Shown piece by piece: positions 1-9,838 of a stretch of DNA of 64,000 nt (position 1 is the stretch's first letter; each line of letters opens with the position of its first letter). Below the pieces are notes generated by a model, which made no database searches, had not been told where the DNA came from, and worked only from the letters and a program-made list of their open reading frames with translations. Made by a program: the position numbers and the translations under genes. Location of the stretch: NCBI RefSeq assembly GCF_008274825.1, contig NZ_CP030848.1:3409618-3473617 (forward strand). Reading direction: 5' to 3'. The DNA is from Sphingobacterium hotanense (GTDB lineage Bacteria; Bacteroidota; Bacteroidia; Sphingobacteriales; Sphingobacteriaceae).

Positions 1-1739
1 GCTTGTATCCCAGATTGCGTTGTCACACGCTTAAGTTCTTTTAAGTACTTAGCATACTCGCCTAGCTCTTCATCGATAAGCATTCCTTTCACTTTCTCTT
101 TAGAAACCGACCATATTTCAGACAATGGATCCTTCGCGCGTGGGTATTCTGTAACACGGTAATCCGTTAATTTAGCTTTTGCAGCAGCAGCTTTCACAGC
201 CTCATCTAAGGTCGCCAAGCGGTCTACCAGCTTCAATTCAACAGCCTGCGCGCCTGTCCAAACTCTTCCCTGCCCGATGCTATCGACATTAGCCACAGTC
301 ATCTTTCTACCGTCCGCAACACGCTTCATAAAGACTTGGTAAACGCGATTTACACTTCCTTGAATAATGCTTTTTTCTTCTTCAGTCAACGGTCTGTCCA
401 TATCAACATCCATGTCCGCAAACTTACCCGTTTTCACCGCATCGAAATGAACACCTAGCTTCTCATTGAAGAGTTTCTGGAAGCTCGGAATAACTCCAAA
501 CACCCCAATGGAACCTGTTAATGTTGTTGGATCTGCGAAGATTGAGTCCGCAGCCGCAGAGATATAATAGCCTCCTGAAGCCGCATAATCTCCCATAGAG
601 ACAATCACCGGTTTAACTTTTTTAGTCAATTCAACTTCTCTCCAGATAACATCCGATGCTAATGCAGAACCTCCCGGAGAATTCATACGTAAAACAACCG
701 CCTTAACCTTATCATCATTACGCAATTCGCGTAAATCTCTCGATAATTTATCACCACCAATCATTCCGGTAGAACCCTCACCGTCTACAATAGCACCATA
801 GGCGTAAAGAACAGCAACTCGATCAGCAGTTCCTTTACCCGTAGAAGGCGTATTTTTGTAGTCCAATAAGGAGATCGTAGGTATATCTTTCTTGCTGTCG
901 ATACCTAGCTTTTCTCTAATTTTTGCTAATATTTCATCCTTATATAAAAGGCTATCTACAAACTTTAGTTTAACAGCATCCTCAGGGTATTTTATAGCAT
1001 AGTTATCGGCAATTCCTCTTATGCTGTCCGCATTCAGCTTTCTGCCAGTTGCGATATCATTTACAAATGTATTATAGATACTTCCTAAATATGAATTTAC
1101 CTGCTCACGATTAGCCTCACTCATGCTGTTCATTATATAAGGCTCAACGGCACTTTTATAAGTCCCTACTTTAAGAACCTGCATATCCACCCCTACCTTA
1201 TCTAAGGCGTCTTTAAAAAACATCACGGAACTCGCTAGCCCTCTAAAGTCTAATCCGCCTTCGGGATGTAAGTATACTTGATCAGCAACAGAGCTTAGAT
1301 AGTAGGCTTTTTGAGTAAAGCTTTCGCTGTATGCAACGACAAACTTCCCTGACGCTTTAAAGTCCTGAATAGCATCGCGGATTGCTTTCATGGTTGCAAA
1401 ACCGGTATTCACACCCTTTACATTCAGATAAATTCCTTTGATATTGGAATCCTCCTTTGCTGCCTGAATTCGAGAAAGGATATCATTTAACCCTATACTG
1501 CGCATGCTGCTATAGCCTGGCATATCAAGACCCTCAAATGGATTGGGTTCTGTTTTTTCAGTTATCGTGTGATCTAATGTAACAAGCAATACTGCATTGC
1601 TCGGTGTAACGGTTTCCGATGTCGGAGACACCGAACTCACCATATATGTAACAATACCAATCAGGATAAAAAACATGAGAATACTACTGATAATAATACC
1701 CGTAATGGTCGCTAATACGTACTTAAAGAAAGACTTCAT
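1..1739 (-). CDS. sppA: Signal peptide peptidase SppA (67K type), C-terminus cut by window edge
   Basis: Translating the minus strand from the ATG at 1739 gives about 579 codons with no stop before base 1, so the 3' end lies outside the window. A membrane segment (about residues 7-29) is followed by two S49 peptidase repeats, as in the large bacterial SppA that cleaves leftover signal peptides in the inner membrane. The general-base lysine is visible in GTYKSAVEPY of the first half, and the nucleophile serine in YAASGGYYIS of the second half. The upstream MNSPGGSALASD strand is also present. The usual family length is about 590 aa, so little is missing. It is divergent from folK with about 77 bp between start codons. 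Confidence 0.95.
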   Translation of the reverse strand, partial: MKSFFKYVLATITGIIISSILMFFILIGIVTYMVSSVSPTSETVTPSNAVLLVTLDHTITEKTEPNPFEGLDMPGYSSMRSIGLNDILSRIQAAKEDSNIKGIYLNVKGVNTGFATMKAIRDAIQDFKASGKFVVAYSESFTQKAYYLSSVADQVYLHPEGGLDFRGLASSVMFFKDALDKVGVDMQVLKVGTYKSAVEPYIMNSMSEANREQVNSYLGSIYNTFVNDIATGRKLNADSIRGIADNYAIKYPEDAVKLKFVDSLLYKDEILAKIREKLGIDSKKDIPTISLLDYKNTPSTGKGTADRVAVLYAYGAIVDGEGSTGMIGGDKLSRDLRELRNDDKVKAVVLRMNSPGGSALASDVIWREVELTKKVKPVIVSMGDYAASGGYYISAAADSIFADPTTLTGSIGVFGVIPSFQKLFNEKLGVHFDAVKTGKFADMDVDMDRPLTEEEKSIIQGSVNRVYQVFMKRVADGRKMTVANVDSIGQGRVWTGAQAVELKLVDRLATLDEAVKAAAAKAKLTDYRVTEYPRAKDPLSEIWSVSKEKVKGMLIDEELGEYAKYLKELKRVTTQSGIQ

Positions 1740-1816
1740 AGAATTGTATGTGATTTTAATTCTAGTAAAAATAAGGTATTATTCGAATTATCTTAAACTA
1801 TTCTTATATTAATCGG

Positions 1817-2305
1817 ATGAATATAGTTTACCTATTAACTGGAGCAAACATTGGGAATCCAAGACAACAGTTGAATGATGCGAAGATTGAAATTGCAGAG
1901 CGCGTCGGGAAGATTATAAAGGAATCTTCTATCTATGAATCCGAAGCTTGGGGAGTTGAAGATCAACCGATATTCCTAAATCAAGTGTTGGAAGTTATTA
2001 CCACACATTCTGCCTCAAAAGTATTGCAAACAATCCAGCAGATTGAATTGGTATTGGGAAGAATAAGAACACAGCGCTGGGGCTCTAGAACGATAGATAT
2101 CGATATTCTATACTATAATACTGACATTATACACGAACCTGATTTACAGGTTCCTCATCCCTATATACAGGAACGTAATTTTACACTAATTCCCCTTACT
2201 GAAATTGCCCCCAATTTCGAACACCCTATTTTCAAGAAAACAAATCAACAACTATTAATGGATTCCAAAGATCCGCTGAATGTAAATATTGCCAAACATG
2301 AGTGA
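1817..2305 (+). CDS. folK: 2-amino-4-hydroxy-6-hydroxymethyldihydropteridine diphosphokinase
   Basis: HPPK transfers pyrophosphate from ATP to 6-hydroxymethyl-dihydropterin in folate synthesis (cytoplasm). The 162-aa product has the family N-terminus LTGANIGNPRQQL and the signature RWGSRTIDIDIL, in which the paired aspartates bind Mg-ATP. The length is typical for the single-domain enzyme. The stop codon overlaps the start of the following Hpt gene by 8 bp, so the two are probably translationally coupled. Divergent from sppA. Confidence 0.95.
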   Translation: MNIVYLLTGANIGNPRQQLNDAKIEIAERVGKIIKESSIYESEAWGVEDQPIFLNQVLEVITTHSASKVLQTIQQIELVLGRIRTQRWGSRTIDIDILYYNTDIIHEPDLQVPHPYIQERNFTLIPLTEIAPNFEHPIFKKTNQQLLMDSKDPLNVNIAKHE

Positions 2306-2660
2306 TTTTAAAATTATTAACCCAGACGTACTAAAAAGTAGTATGATGAATAATATGGAGATGGTCAAGCAGTTGGTCGCTCTATTTTTAACCCAAGGAA
2401 AGGTCGATTTCGAGACCTTGGAGAATGCAGTCAATGAAAAAAATTACCTGGAAATAGCGTCGAAAGCACATCATATCAAACCTACCATGGAATATATAGG
2501 TGCCTCGAACTTGAGAATACAGTTTCAGGATCTAGAACAAAAAGCAAGAAACAAAGCATCAATTGAAGAAATTGAGGAAGCTTTTGCCATTCTGACAAGA
2601 GATTTTAATACAGCGATGCTTGAACTTGAAACTTATTCTACCTCTTTAGCTGAAGCATAA
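2298..2660 (+). CDS. Hpt (histidine phosphotransfer) domain protein
   Basis: A 120-aa single-domain protein, mostly helical. The motif KAHHIKPTMEYIG carries the phospho-accepting histidine followed by the conserved lysine of Hpt domains (HxxK), so it probably relays phosphate between a hybrid kinase and a response regulator. An in-frame TTG lies at 2289, but the ATG at 2298 is preferred: it overlaps the folK stop and gives a clean N-terminus. The 3' end overlaps the convergent pssA gene by 28 bp. Its kinase partner cannot be named; the hybrid kinase at 26339-28504 lacks an Hpt domain, so it is one candidate. Confidence 0.85.
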   Translation: MSDFKIINPDVLKSSMMNNMEMVKQLVALFLTQGKVDFETLENAVNEKNYLEIASKAHHIKPTMEYIGASNLRIQFQDLEQKARNKASIEEIEEAFAILTRDFNTAMLELETYSTSLAEA

Positions 2661-3331
2661 TTCCGCTCGGAAGCAAAATGCAAATAAGAGAATAGAATAT
2701 ATAGGATCAATACCATTGGGAGTGCCAAGAATTTAAATATTACAATTAGCACAAGGCTAAGCAACAAGAAAAGATATTTAAACTTATTGGCGCTCCATGC
2801 TAAGGAACTCAGCTTCATGGAGAAAAGCTTGATCTCCGAAACCAGTAAGAAACTACACACGGCTACAATACCTAGAAGCAGAACAACATTGTGTAACAAC
2901 GGATAGTCTTGTGCAATAAAAGGTAAGGAGATTATAAAAAAGGTATTCATTGGCGTATTCACACCAATAAAATCCGTAGTCTGTCTTGTGTCAATATTGA
3001 ATTTCGCTAAGCGCAAGGCGGAGAAAATCGTCATAACGTATCCTAAATAAGGAAGATATTGTGAGTCTGTACTTTCTTTCAGCATCATAAACATGATGGT
3101 CCCTGGCAGAAATCCAAAGCTAATCACATCAGCTAAAGAGTCTAGCTCTTTTCCAATTAATGACTTCACATGCAATGCTCTTGCAGACATCCCGTCAAAG
3201 AAATCAAATATCCCGGAAGCTAACACACAGTAAAATGCAAAAAGGTAATTGCCTTGCAGCGCCATCACAACACCAATACAACCACTGAACAAATTAAGGG
3301 AGGTAATACTATTTGGAATATATTTCTTCAT
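2633..3331 (-). CDS. pssA: CDP-diacylglycerol--serine O-phosphatidyltransferase
   Basis: A 232-aa integral membrane protein with about 6-7 hydrophobic segments. The CDP-alcohol phosphotransferase signature DG-x2-AR-x8-G-x3-D-x3-D is complete, from DGMSAR through GKELDSLAD (about residues 46-68). The enzyme makes phosphatidylserine from CDP-DAG and serine, the first step to phosphatidylethanolamine. Two oddities: the start codon lies directly after the U-tract of the rho terminator, and the 3' end overlaps the convergent Hpt gene by 28 bp. Confidence 0.95.
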   Translation of the reverse strand: MKKYIPNSITSLNLFSGCIGVVMALQGNYLFAFYCVLASGIFDFFDGMSARALHVKSLIGKELDSLADVISFGFLPGTIMFMMLKESTDSQYLPYLGYVMTIFSALRLAKFNIDTRQTTDFIGVNTPMNTFFIISLPFIAQDYPLLHNVVLLLGIVAVCSFLLVSEIKLFSMKLSSLAWSANKFKYLFLLLSLVLIVIFKFLALPMVLILYILFSYLHFASERNYASAKEVE

Positions 3332-3366
3332 AAATAAAAAAAGCCATCTTTGAATAAAAGATGGCT
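3332..3366 (-). terminator. Rho-independent terminator downstream of rho
   Basis: On the minus strand a 10-bp perfect stem (AGCCATCTTT / AAAGATGGCT, 3342-3366) with a 5-nt loop is followed by seven U residues. It lies 27 bp after the rho stop codon. The next gene (pssA) starts at the very next base after the A/T tract. Confidence 0.85.
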
Positions 3367-3392
3367 TAAAAGTATCAATTTAAAATGGCTTT

Positions 3393-4886
3393 TTAGCCAT
3401 TCATGCTAATTAAAAATTCTTGATTAGACTTCGTTCCACGCATTTGAGTCAATAAGAATTCCATTGCTTCTTGAGAATTCATGTCGGCTAAATGGTTTCT
3501 TAACACCCATAGACGTTGTAACTCTTCGCGGTCTACTAATAGATCGTCGCGACGAGTACTTGAAGCCGTAAGGTCGATTGCCGGGAAGATACGCTTGTTT
3601 GAAAGCTTGCGATCCAACTGCAATTCCATGTTACCTGTACCTTTAAATTCTTCAAAGATAACCTCGTCCATTTTAGAACCAGTCTCTGTTAATGCTGTTG
3701 CAAGAATAGTTAATGAACCACCATTCTCGATATTACGAGCAGCACCAAAGAAACGCTTAGGTTTATGCAATGCATTCGCATCCACACCACCTGAAAGGAT
3801 CTTACCTGATGCAGGAGCAACCGTATTGTAAGCACGCGCAAGACGTGTGATAGAATCTAATAGAATAACAACATCATGGCCACACTCAACCATTCGTTTT
3901 GCTTTTTCTAACACGATGTTAGCAATCTTAACGTGACGATCTGCAGGCTCATCGAAAGTCGATGATACAACTTCCGCACGCACTGATCTTGCCATATCTG
4001 TAACCTCTTCCGGACGCTCATCAATCAATAAGATGATCAAATAAACCTCAGGGTGATTCTTCGCGATAGCATTTGCAACCTCTTTCAACAAGTTTGTTTT
4101 ACCTGTTTTAGGCTGCGCTACGATAAGTCCACGCTGGCCTTTACCGATAGGCGTAAATAAATCCATGATACGCGTTGAGTAATTTCCAGGACCTAAGTCT
4201 AGGTTCAATTTCTCGTCCGGGAACAATGGAGTTAGATAATCAAAAGGAACGCGGTCTCTTACTTCCGCAGGATCTTGACCGTTGATCGCTTCAACGCGAA
4301 CCAATGGAAAGTATTTCTCTCCTTCTTTCGGAGGACGAATACATCCGCGAACATTATCACCAGTCTTTAAACCAAATAATTTGATCTGCGACTGTGAAAC
4401 GTAAATATCATCTGGAGAAGTTAAATAGTTGTAATCTGATGATCTCAAGAAACCATATCCATCAGCCATGATCTCTAACACGCCTTCATTGACAATAACA
4501 TTATCGAAATCAGCCGAAGAAGATTTAGCTGGCGCAGGCTCCGCTGGAGCAGCTGGTTTTGGAGCTTCAGCAACTTCTACTTCCGTAGCAACTGCCTGTT
4601 CTACTCTTGGTGTTTCTTCTGTGGAAGATGGCTTTCTTGTAACAGCGATTGGCTCTGCCGATTTCACTGTACGAACGCGCTTGCGAGGACGATCTCCTGA
4701 AGCATGGTCTGCTGAATCAGAATCTGCTGCGGGAGCAGTACTATCTTGTTGCGCCTCATCGGCTATAACAGTAATACGATCGATTAGCTCTTGCTTTCTT
4801 AGTTTTTCAGCATCCACAATACCTAAAACCTTAGCAATCTCGCGTAATTCAGACACGAGCTTCGTATTCAATTCATTAATATCCAT
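3393..4886 (-). CDS. rho: Transcription termination factor Rho
   Basis: A 497-aa hexameric RNA helicase/ATPase. Residues 1-45 are the Rho_N helical domain. About 46-128 is a low-complexity Ala/Pro/Glu/Lys insert with a basic patch RPRKRVR, typical of Bacteroidota Rho. About 131-200 is the cold-shock RNA-binding fold ([15 protein letters not shown]). About 230-497 is the RecA-like motor with Walker A QPKTGKT (258-264), [10 protein letters not shown] and Walker [14 protein letters not shown]. It is followed by a strong intrinsic terminator. Confidence 0.98.
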   Translation of the reverse strand: MDINELNTKLVSELREIAKVLGIVDAEKLRKQELIDRITVIADEAQQDSTAPAADSDSADHASGDRPRKRVRTVKSAEPIAVTRKPSSTEETPRVEQAVATEVEVAEAPKPAAPAEPAPAKSSSADFDNVIVNEGVLEIMADGYGFLRSSDYNYLTSPDDIYVSQSQIKLFGLKTGDNVRGCIRPPKEGEKYFPLVRVEAINGQDPAEVRDRVPFDYLTPLFPDEKLNLDLGPGNYSTRIMDLFTPIGKGQRGLIVAQPKTGKTNLLKEVANAIAKNHPEVYLIILLIDERPEEVTDMARSVRAEVVSSTFDEPADRHVKIANIVLEKAKRMVECGHDVVILLDSITRLARAYNTVAPASGKILSGGVDANALHKPKRFFGAARNIENGGSLTILATALTETGSKMDEVIFEEFKGTGNMELQLDRKLSNKRIFPAIDLTASSTRRDDLLVDREELQRLWVLRNHLADMNSQEAMEFLLTQMRGTKSNQEFLISMNG

Positions 4887-5204
4887 TAATTTATTTTATG
4901 ATTTATTTAAGGATTTTACTTTTTGATATTTTTCTTTCAGTTCCACATCTGTGTGATGTCCTCAAGGCTCAGGCAAATCCATCTAGATTTTTCGATATCC
5001 TTCTGAAAGATAATTTTAAGAACTGCACAAAGAAAAAAAGAAGTAATGTAAATTCAAAAGAAAAATAGTAATTTTTTTTCACTTATTCCTCACGGATTAA
5101 CAAATATGCCTAATAAATTGTTTTAGCGAAGCATATCAACTTTAAATAAATCAAAAAAAGTTCTTTATTTGTAAGATTATTATGGCAAAATAGATCTAAA
5201 CTAT
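4887..5204. other. Intergenic region between rho and the sugar transporter, no gene seen
   Basis: 318 bp of A/T-rich sequence between divergent genes. It should hold both promoters and the rho leader. I found no exact TAnnTTTG element on either strand, no strong hairpin and no ORF worth calling. Confidence 0.5.
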
Positions 5205-6932
5205 ATGAGCAATCACCCAACAAACACAGAAACTAAAACAAACTACCCCGCACTCTATACCCTCATTGTGGTATTCTTTTTTTGGGGATTTATCGCAGCT
5301 GGAAATAGCGTATTTATCCCGTTTTGTAAAAACTACTTTCACCTAGATCAATTTCAATCCCAGTTAATTGACTTTGCTTTCTATTCCGCGTATTACATTG
5401 GCGCCCTACTTCTCTTCATTTTCGGAACACTATCAGGGAAAGACCTAGTAGGTAAATGGGGATACAAAAAAAGTATTGTCTATGGTTTACTTTTTTCCGC
5501 ACTAGGTGCTGCATCGATGATCGTAGCGGTCGAGGTTAACCTATATGTAGGAATGCTTATCGGACTATTTATTGTGGCACTAGGGTTCTCCTTGCAGCAG
5601 ACTGCCGCAAACCCGTTTGCTGTCATCCTCGGCGATCCTAAAACAGGAGCCTCCCGTGTAAACCTTGGTGGAGCGGTAAACTCCTTAGGTACTACGATTG
5701 GCCCATTAATTATCGGATACGCCCTGTTTGGCACATTCGAAACGGTTTCCGACTCAGAGATTGCGAGCCTTCCACTCAACAAAGTCGTTTACTTATATAT
5801 TGGTGTAGGACTCTTATTCATCCTTGCGGCAGCTTTATTCAACTTCTCGAAGAAGGTGCCTGCTGGTTATAACCTTGAACAAATGGAGTCTGCGAATAAA
5901 GCGCGTACGACTTTAATCATTATCACTGTACTATTATTATGTGCATTTGTTCCAGTGTTTACAAGTTATAAATCAGATGCTGCTTTGGAAGTCGCTGCTT
6001 TGCAGGAACAAATACAAGCAAGCAATGATGCCGGCTTAATTGCGAAGGCAAAAGAGCTTACGCACGGGCTGGAAATCAGCCGTATGTTCTGGTTATTAGG
6101 TGCTTTAGTTGTTGTTGTTGGAGGACTTTTGTTCGCTTATACAAGAGCACAGAAAAACCCAATTGGATGGGGAGCAATGAAATATCCGCAGTTGGTATTA
6201 GGTATGCTAGCCCTATTTGTATATGTAGGAATTGAAGTTGCAATCGGGAGTAACCTCGGAGAATTATTGACATTGGAAGAATTCGGCAATCTACAGTCCT
6301 CTCAAATCACCCCTTATGTATCCATGTATTGGGGAGGTATGATGATCGGTAGATGGGCTGGCGCCATTGCTGCATTTAACTTTACCAGCTCCAAAAAGCA
6401 ATTATTAACTATTATCGTCCCTATCATTGCATTTTCGATCATCATCGGCGTAAATACACTTGCAGGCTTCGATATGTCGGTTTTATATTACTACATCATC
6501 TGTGTAGCGGTGCAAATCATTGCCTTCTTTATCTCTAAAGATAAACCCGTACGCACGCTAGTAATCTTTGGCACGTTCGGTCTGGTTGCTATGATCGTCG
6601 GCTTAATGACCTCCGGTACTGTCGCAATCTACTCATTCTTAGCAGGTGGCTTAGCTTGTTCCATCATGTGGGGATCTATTTTCAGTTTATCGATTGTCGG
6701 ATTAGGAAAATACACCGAGCAGGGATCTGCCTTCTTAGTAATGATGATTTTAGGTGGTGGTATTATCCCTCCTATCCAAGGAAAGCTTTCTGATATCATC
6801 GGCATTCACAACTCATACATCGTACCGGTTATCGGATTTATATACATTATTTTATTTGCCTTTTTAGTGAGAGGATTCTTGACAAAACAGGGAATCAATA
6901 TCGACGATGTGGAGTCTGAAGGCACACACTAA
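5205..6932 (+). CDS. Sugar MFS transporter, FucP/GluP type, possibly for N-acetylglucosamine
   Basis: A 575-aa inner-membrane symporter of the fucose/glucose-galactose permease branch of the MFS. N-terminal [19 protein letters not shown], the [16 protein letters not shown] segment and [14 protein letters not shown] are characteristic. There are about 12-14 membrane segments. A central insert (about residues 235-315) adds a segment, a polar stretch ([15 protein letters not shown]) and another segment, as commonly seen in Bacteroidota members. The next gene is a GlcNAc-kinase-like ATPase on the same strand, so import of GlcNAc (NagP role) followed by phosphorylation is likely but inferred. A terminator separates the two genes. 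Confidence 0.88.
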   Translation: MSNHPTNTETKTNYPALYTLIVVFFFWGFIAAGNSVFIPFCKNYFHLDQFQSQLIDFAFYSAYYIGALLLFIFGTLSGKDLVGKWGYKKSIVYGLLFSALGAASMIVAVEVNLYVGMLIGLFIVALGFSLQQTAANPFAVILGDPKTGASRVNLGGAVNSLGTTIGPLIIGYALFGTFETVSDSEIASLPLNKVVYLYIGVGLLFILAAALFNFSKKVPAGYNLEQMESANKARTTLIIITVLLLCAFVPVFTSYKSDAALEVAALQEQIQASNDAGLIAKAKELTHGLEISRMFWLLGALVVVVGGLLFAYTRAQKNPIGWGAMKYPQLVLGMLALFVYVGIEVAIGSNLGELLTLEEFGNLQSSQITPYVSMYWGGMMIGRWAGAIAAFNFTSSKKQLLTIIVPIIAFSIIIGVNTLAGFDMSVLYYYIICVAVQIIAFFISKDKPVRTLVIFGTFGLVAMIVGLMTSGTVAIYSFLAGGLACSIMWGSIFSLSIVGLGKYTEQGSAFLVMMILGGGIIPPIQGKLSDIIGIHNSYIVPVIGFIYIILFAFLVRGFLTKQGINIDDVESEGTH

Positions 6933-6988
6933 GAGCAACTAATTGTATAAAATACACTAAGTATTTTAAATTTATTACAAAGTATAAA

Positions 6989-7021
6989 AACCTCACAATC
7001 AAAATATTGTGAGGTTTTTTC
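6989..7021 (+). terminator. Rho-independent terminator after the sugar transporter
   Basis: An 11-bp perfect stem AACCTCACAAT / ATTGTGAGGTT with a 6-nt loop, then a run of T. Lies 57 bp after the transporter stop codon. Confidence 0.88.
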
Positions 7022-7174
7022 TTTAAAACTGAGTTTCGTTTACGGGGAATTGCTTGATTATATCAAATAAAAATTCTTATTTTTAGTGATAAATCCATTA
7101 ATTTCGGATTTTAAGCAGTCAAAATACCATTGTAAAACAAACAAACAAGTTACTTTAAATTAAATTAAAAAATA

Positions 7175-8038
7175 ATGATCATAATTGCAGATGGAGGATC
7201 TACAAAGACAAACTGGTGTTTGTTAGATGATTCAAATAAAAAAATCTATTTCAACACCGAAGGTTATAACCCATACTTTGTAGATAGTGATTACATTGTT
7301 GCATCCCTTAAGAAAGGATTACCTCATGATATTCCTTTTGAGAAAATCGCTGAGGTAAATTATTACGGCGCAGGGGTTCACAACGAAGAGAAAGCGAAGA
7401 TTGTAGAGGAAGCTATCCAAGCGGTGTTCCCAAATGCAAAAGTCGAAGTTGGTCATGACTTATTAGCTGCTGCTCGCGCGTTATTAGGTAACGAAGCAGG
7501 ATTCGCAGCCATCCTCGGAACAGGTACAAATACATGTATCTATGACGGAAAAGATATCACTCATAACATTGATTCTGCTGCTTATATCTTAGGTGATGAA
7601 GGTAGTGGTAGCTATATCGGTAAAAAACTATTAACAGACTTCATCCGCGGATTAATGCCTAAAGATGTAGCTGATGTTTTCTACGAAACATACAAACTTA
7701 CGCCGGATGAAATCATGGATAATGTTTACACAAAACCGTTAGCAAACCGTTTCTGCGCAAGTTTCAGTAAATTTGTTTACGACAATAACGTAAATATCCA
7801 ATATACACGCAAGATTGTTGACGATGCATTCGAAGCATTCTTTAACAACCTAGTAAGCAAGTACCCGGATTACCAATCTTACACGTTCAACTGTATCGGT
7901 TCTGTGGGATACAACTTCAGAAATGTATTGGAAGAAAAAGCGAACCAATATGGTATGCAAGTAGGTAAAATCCTTCGTTCACCTATTGATGATTTAGTTC
8001 AATTCCATATCAATAGATCGAAGACTACTGCAAACTAG
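7175..8038 (+). CDS. N-acetylglucosamine-kinase-like ATPase (BadF/BadG family)
   Basis: A 287-aa actin-like ATPase fold protein. The phosphate-1 motif is ADGGSTKTNW at the N-terminus, the phosphate-2 region is GTGTNTCIYDG, and GDEGSGSYIGKKLL is the glycine-rich adenosine/hinge segment typical of the eukaryotic-type GlcNAc kinase branch. It probably phosphorylates an amino sugar imported by the adjacent permease. A paralog lies at 14502-15365. Its stop codon is the first unit of a 7-bp-periodic TAG array. Confidence 0.85.
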   Translation: MIIIADGGSTKTNWCLLDDSNKKIYFNTEGYNPYFVDSDYIVASLKKGLPHDIPFEKIAEVNYYGAGVHNEEKAKIVEEAIQAVFPNAKVEVGHDLLAAARALLGNEAGFAAILGTGTNTCIYDGKDITHNIDSAAYILGDEGSGSYIGKKLLTDFIRGLMPKDVADVFYETYKLTPDEIMDNVYTKPLANRFCASFSKFVYDNNVNIQYTRKIVDDAFEAFFNNLVSKYPDYQSYTFNCIGSVGYNFRNVLEEKANQYGMQVGKILRSPIDDLVQFHINRSKTTAN

Positions 8039-8091
8039 TGGTTAGTATTTAGTAGTGAGTATTTAGTAGTGAGTATTTAGTATTTAGACCT
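8036..8091 (+). repeat. 7-bp-periodic TAG array starting at a stop codon
   Basis: TAG occurs at 8036 (the stop codon itself), 8043, 8050, 8064, 8078 and 8085; the two missing positions in the 7-bp register (8057, 8071) read GAG. Because 7 is not a multiple of 3, successive TAGs fall in all three reading frames. It is followed by the hairpin at 8116-8155. Confidence 0.85.
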
Positions 8092-8115
8092 ATGGCGTCT
8101 AGGTATTTTGAAGAT

Positions 8116-8155
8116 AAAAGAGAGGGTCTGTATTTTGATACAGACCCTCTCTTTT
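8116..8155. terminator. Strong bidirectional terminator between convergent genes
   Basis: A perfect 18-bp inverted repeat with a TTTG loop. GC-rich core AGAGGGTCTGTAT, flanked by A-run on the left and T-run on the right, so it can end transcription from both the GlcNAc-kinase-like gene (+) and the UPF0173 gene (-). Confidence 0.92.
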
Positions 8156-8190
8156 ATAATTTGACGAAACTACTAACTTATAAAATCATT

Positions 8191-8877
8191 TTAGAATGTT
8201 ATAGTTTCTCCTATTTTCGGTAATCGAAGTTCTAAACCGGCCGCATCAAATATCGATTTTGTGGCTTCTTTATCGATTGTAATCGGAGGAAAAGAATCGT
8301 AATGAATACCAACAATATGCTTACATTTTATAAAATCCGCAGCAATTACCGCATCCTCCGCATCCATGGTATAATGACCACCGATTGGTAACAGCGCTAA
8401 GTCAATATTAAAACGCTCTAACAGCTTCATCTCCATTGTTAATGCCGTATCTCCGGCAAAATAAATAGTCTTCCCATCAACGAAAAACACATATCCAACC
8501 GGAAAGCCACCATATTCTCCATCTGGCGTGCTGTTCGTATGTACAGCATATACCATCTTCACCTTTCCGAAAGGCAGTTTCAGTGTACCACCAATATTAT
8601 ACTCGATTACTTTATCATCCGCTACGCCCTGTTTTCTCACCCAAGCCGCCGTTTCTACGATAGCACATACGGTCGCATCGCTTTGCTTTTGTATGGTCGC
8701 CATATCAGCAACATGATCTTGATGACCATGCGATAGGAAAATATAATCCGCCCTGATATCGGCAACATTGATGGACGAAGCCAAGGGGTTATAAGTAATA
8801 AAAGGATCTACTAAGACCTTAGTGCCGTTGAAATCAAATTCAACGCAGGATTGTCCGTAATAGGTAAGTTTCATCAT
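8191..8877 (-). CDS. UPF0173 metal-dependent hydrolase (metallo-beta-lactamase fold)
   Basis: About 228 aa starting MMKLTYYGQS. The HxHxDH metal motif is seen as SHGHQDHVAD, with later ligands in FAGDTALTMEM and HYTMDAEDAV. This is the YtkL-like UPF0173 branch, whose substrate is not established. The longer ORF begins with TTG at 8898 inside ybaB. The ATG at 8877 is preferred because it follows a purine-rich AAGAGAG just after the ybaB stop codon (8885). Probably cotranscribed with ybaB. Confidence 0.88.
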   Translation of the reverse strand: MMKLTYYGQSCVEFDFNGTKVLVDPFITYNPLASSINVADIRADYIFLSHGHQDHVADMATIQKQSDATVCAIVETAAWVRKQGVADDKVIEYNIGGTLKLPFGKVKMVYAVHTNSTPDGEYGGFPVGYVFFVDGKTIYFAGDTALTMEMKLLERFNIDLALLPIGGHYTMDAEDAVIAADFIKCKHIVGIHYDSFPPITIDKEATKSIFDAAGLELRLPKIGETITF

Positions 8878-8884
8878 CTCTCTT

Positions 8885-9202
8885 TTATTTATTTCCAAAT
8901 AGGTTTCCTAATCCGCCTAAGCCGCTCAGCATATCTTGAGATGCAGCCGCCATCTCTGCCTGACTGATACTCTCTGCTTGCGTTATAGCCTTATTTAGAG
9001 CAACAATTAACAGCTCCTCCAGCTCTTCCTTGTCAGCGTCTTTCAGGAACTCAGGATCGATATTGATCTCCTTAATTTCCTTATTAGCCGATGCTATCAC
9101 TCGAATCTTACCGCCCTCCGCTTCTCCGGATACCGATACATGATCCAATCTATCTTTAATCTCCTGTGCCTTCTGTTGTGCTTGAAATAATTTATCGAAC
9201 AT
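8885..9202 (-). CDS. ybaB: YbaB/EbfC family nucleoid-associated protein
   Basis: A 105-aa protein starting MFDKLFQAQQKAQEIKDRLD. The alpha-beta core contains GKIRVIASANKEIKEINIDPEFL, and the C-terminus is Gly-rich (LSGLGGLGNLFG), the usual YbaB form. Family members are small dimeric DNA-binding proteins. Here ybaB precedes the UPF0173 hydrolase by 7 bp. Confidence 0.92.
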   Translation of the reverse strand: MFDKLFQAQQKAQEIKDRLDHVSVSGEAEGGKIRVIASANKEIKEINIDPEFLKDADKEELEELLIVALNKAITQAESISQAEMAAASQDMLSGLGGLGNLFGNK

Positions 9203-9287
9203 CTCCTTAAATATTGTTTATAAGCCCAATAATACAAAATATTAGCCAATTCTCCGTCAGCAATTAGGTTCTTTTCCTTAGCTTAAG

Positions 9288-9295
9288 TACCTTTG
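9288..9295 (+). promoter_or_regulatory. Candidate Bacteroidota -7 element upstream of the gene at 9316
   Basis: TACCTTTG matches TAnnTTTG and lies 20 bp before the start codon. No clear TTG lies at the -33 spacing, so this is a half promoter by eye. Confidence 0.5.
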
Positions 9296-9315
9296 TGAAT
9301 TAACATAGCGTACCG

Positions 9316-9810
9316 ATGAACGAATTAACATACTATACCGAGATTTCGGAAGATTTACAAAAAAACAATCCTACAGCATACGAAGAACTGGACGAAGAAA
9401 TACATATCATCATCCATAAACTAAAGTTCATCCCTCTGGAAAGTCGACCGATCGTTCAAGTAATAAGCAATGATGAATCAATACAGCAAGATTATCTGCA
9501 AGAGCTGTTAAAGGTTGCTGGAGCACAGCCAATAGCATCCGCAGTTCCATTAGAAGATGTAGAAATCCTAATCTTTATCGACGAAACAAACAATTACCTC
9601 AGCACGCTCCCCGTGGAACTTCAAACATTATACGCGGAAAGCAAAGCCGTAAAAAACAATCAAATCTACATCATCCAAAAATCAGCATTCGCAAAAGATA
9701 AAGCTGCCTATATCCAGGATATCGAAGTATTAGCAGAAATCGTACAATCGAAATACTTTGTGTTTGGACATGAAGGCGAAGAATGGATCAAATTTGATAT
9801 TAGATATTAG
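9316..9810 (+). CDS. Hypothetical cytoplasmic protein
   Basis: A 164-aa acidic alpha/beta protein without signal peptide or membrane segments. Not recognised. The second half (AESKAVKNNQIYIIQKSAF, then a helical tail) faintly resembles the C-terminal lobe of iron/cobalamin-type substrate-binding proteins, but this is too weak to assign. The last codons (DIRY-stop) are themselves part of a 7-bp-periodic TAG array, so the present stop codon is supplied by the repeat and the ancestral C-terminus may have differed. An IS1182-like element sits 40 bp downstream. Confidence 0.75.
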   Translation: MNELTYYTEISEDLQKNNPTAYEELDEEIHIIIHKLKFIPLESRPIVQVISNDESIQQDYLQELLKVAGAQPIASAVPLEDVEILIFIDETNNYLSTLPVELQTLYAESKAVKNNQIYIIQKSAFAKDKAAYIQDIEVLAEIVQSKYFVFGHEGEEWIKFDIRY

Positions 9811-9831
9811 ATGTTAGATTTTAGACATTAG
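9801..9831 (+). repeat. 7-bp-periodic TAG array overlapping a stop codon
   Basis: TAG at 9801, 9808 (the stop of the preceding gene), 9815, 9822 and 9829: five exact 7-bp steps with AT-rich linkers. It is followed by the left half of a GGCGCC hairpin split by an insertion sequence. It is the mirror image of 11845-11875. Confidence 0.88.
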
Positions 9832-9838
9832 AAATAGA

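Noticed and set aside
4468..4926. Ser/Ala-rich 152-aa ORF on the plus strand opposite rho
   Set aside because: Antisense to the low-complexity insert of rho, with no start context or family features.
8874..8898. TTG start for the UPF0173 gene at 8898
   Set aside because: It lies within ybaB; the ATG pair at 8877/8874 has a purine-rich sequence before it and matches the family N-terminus.
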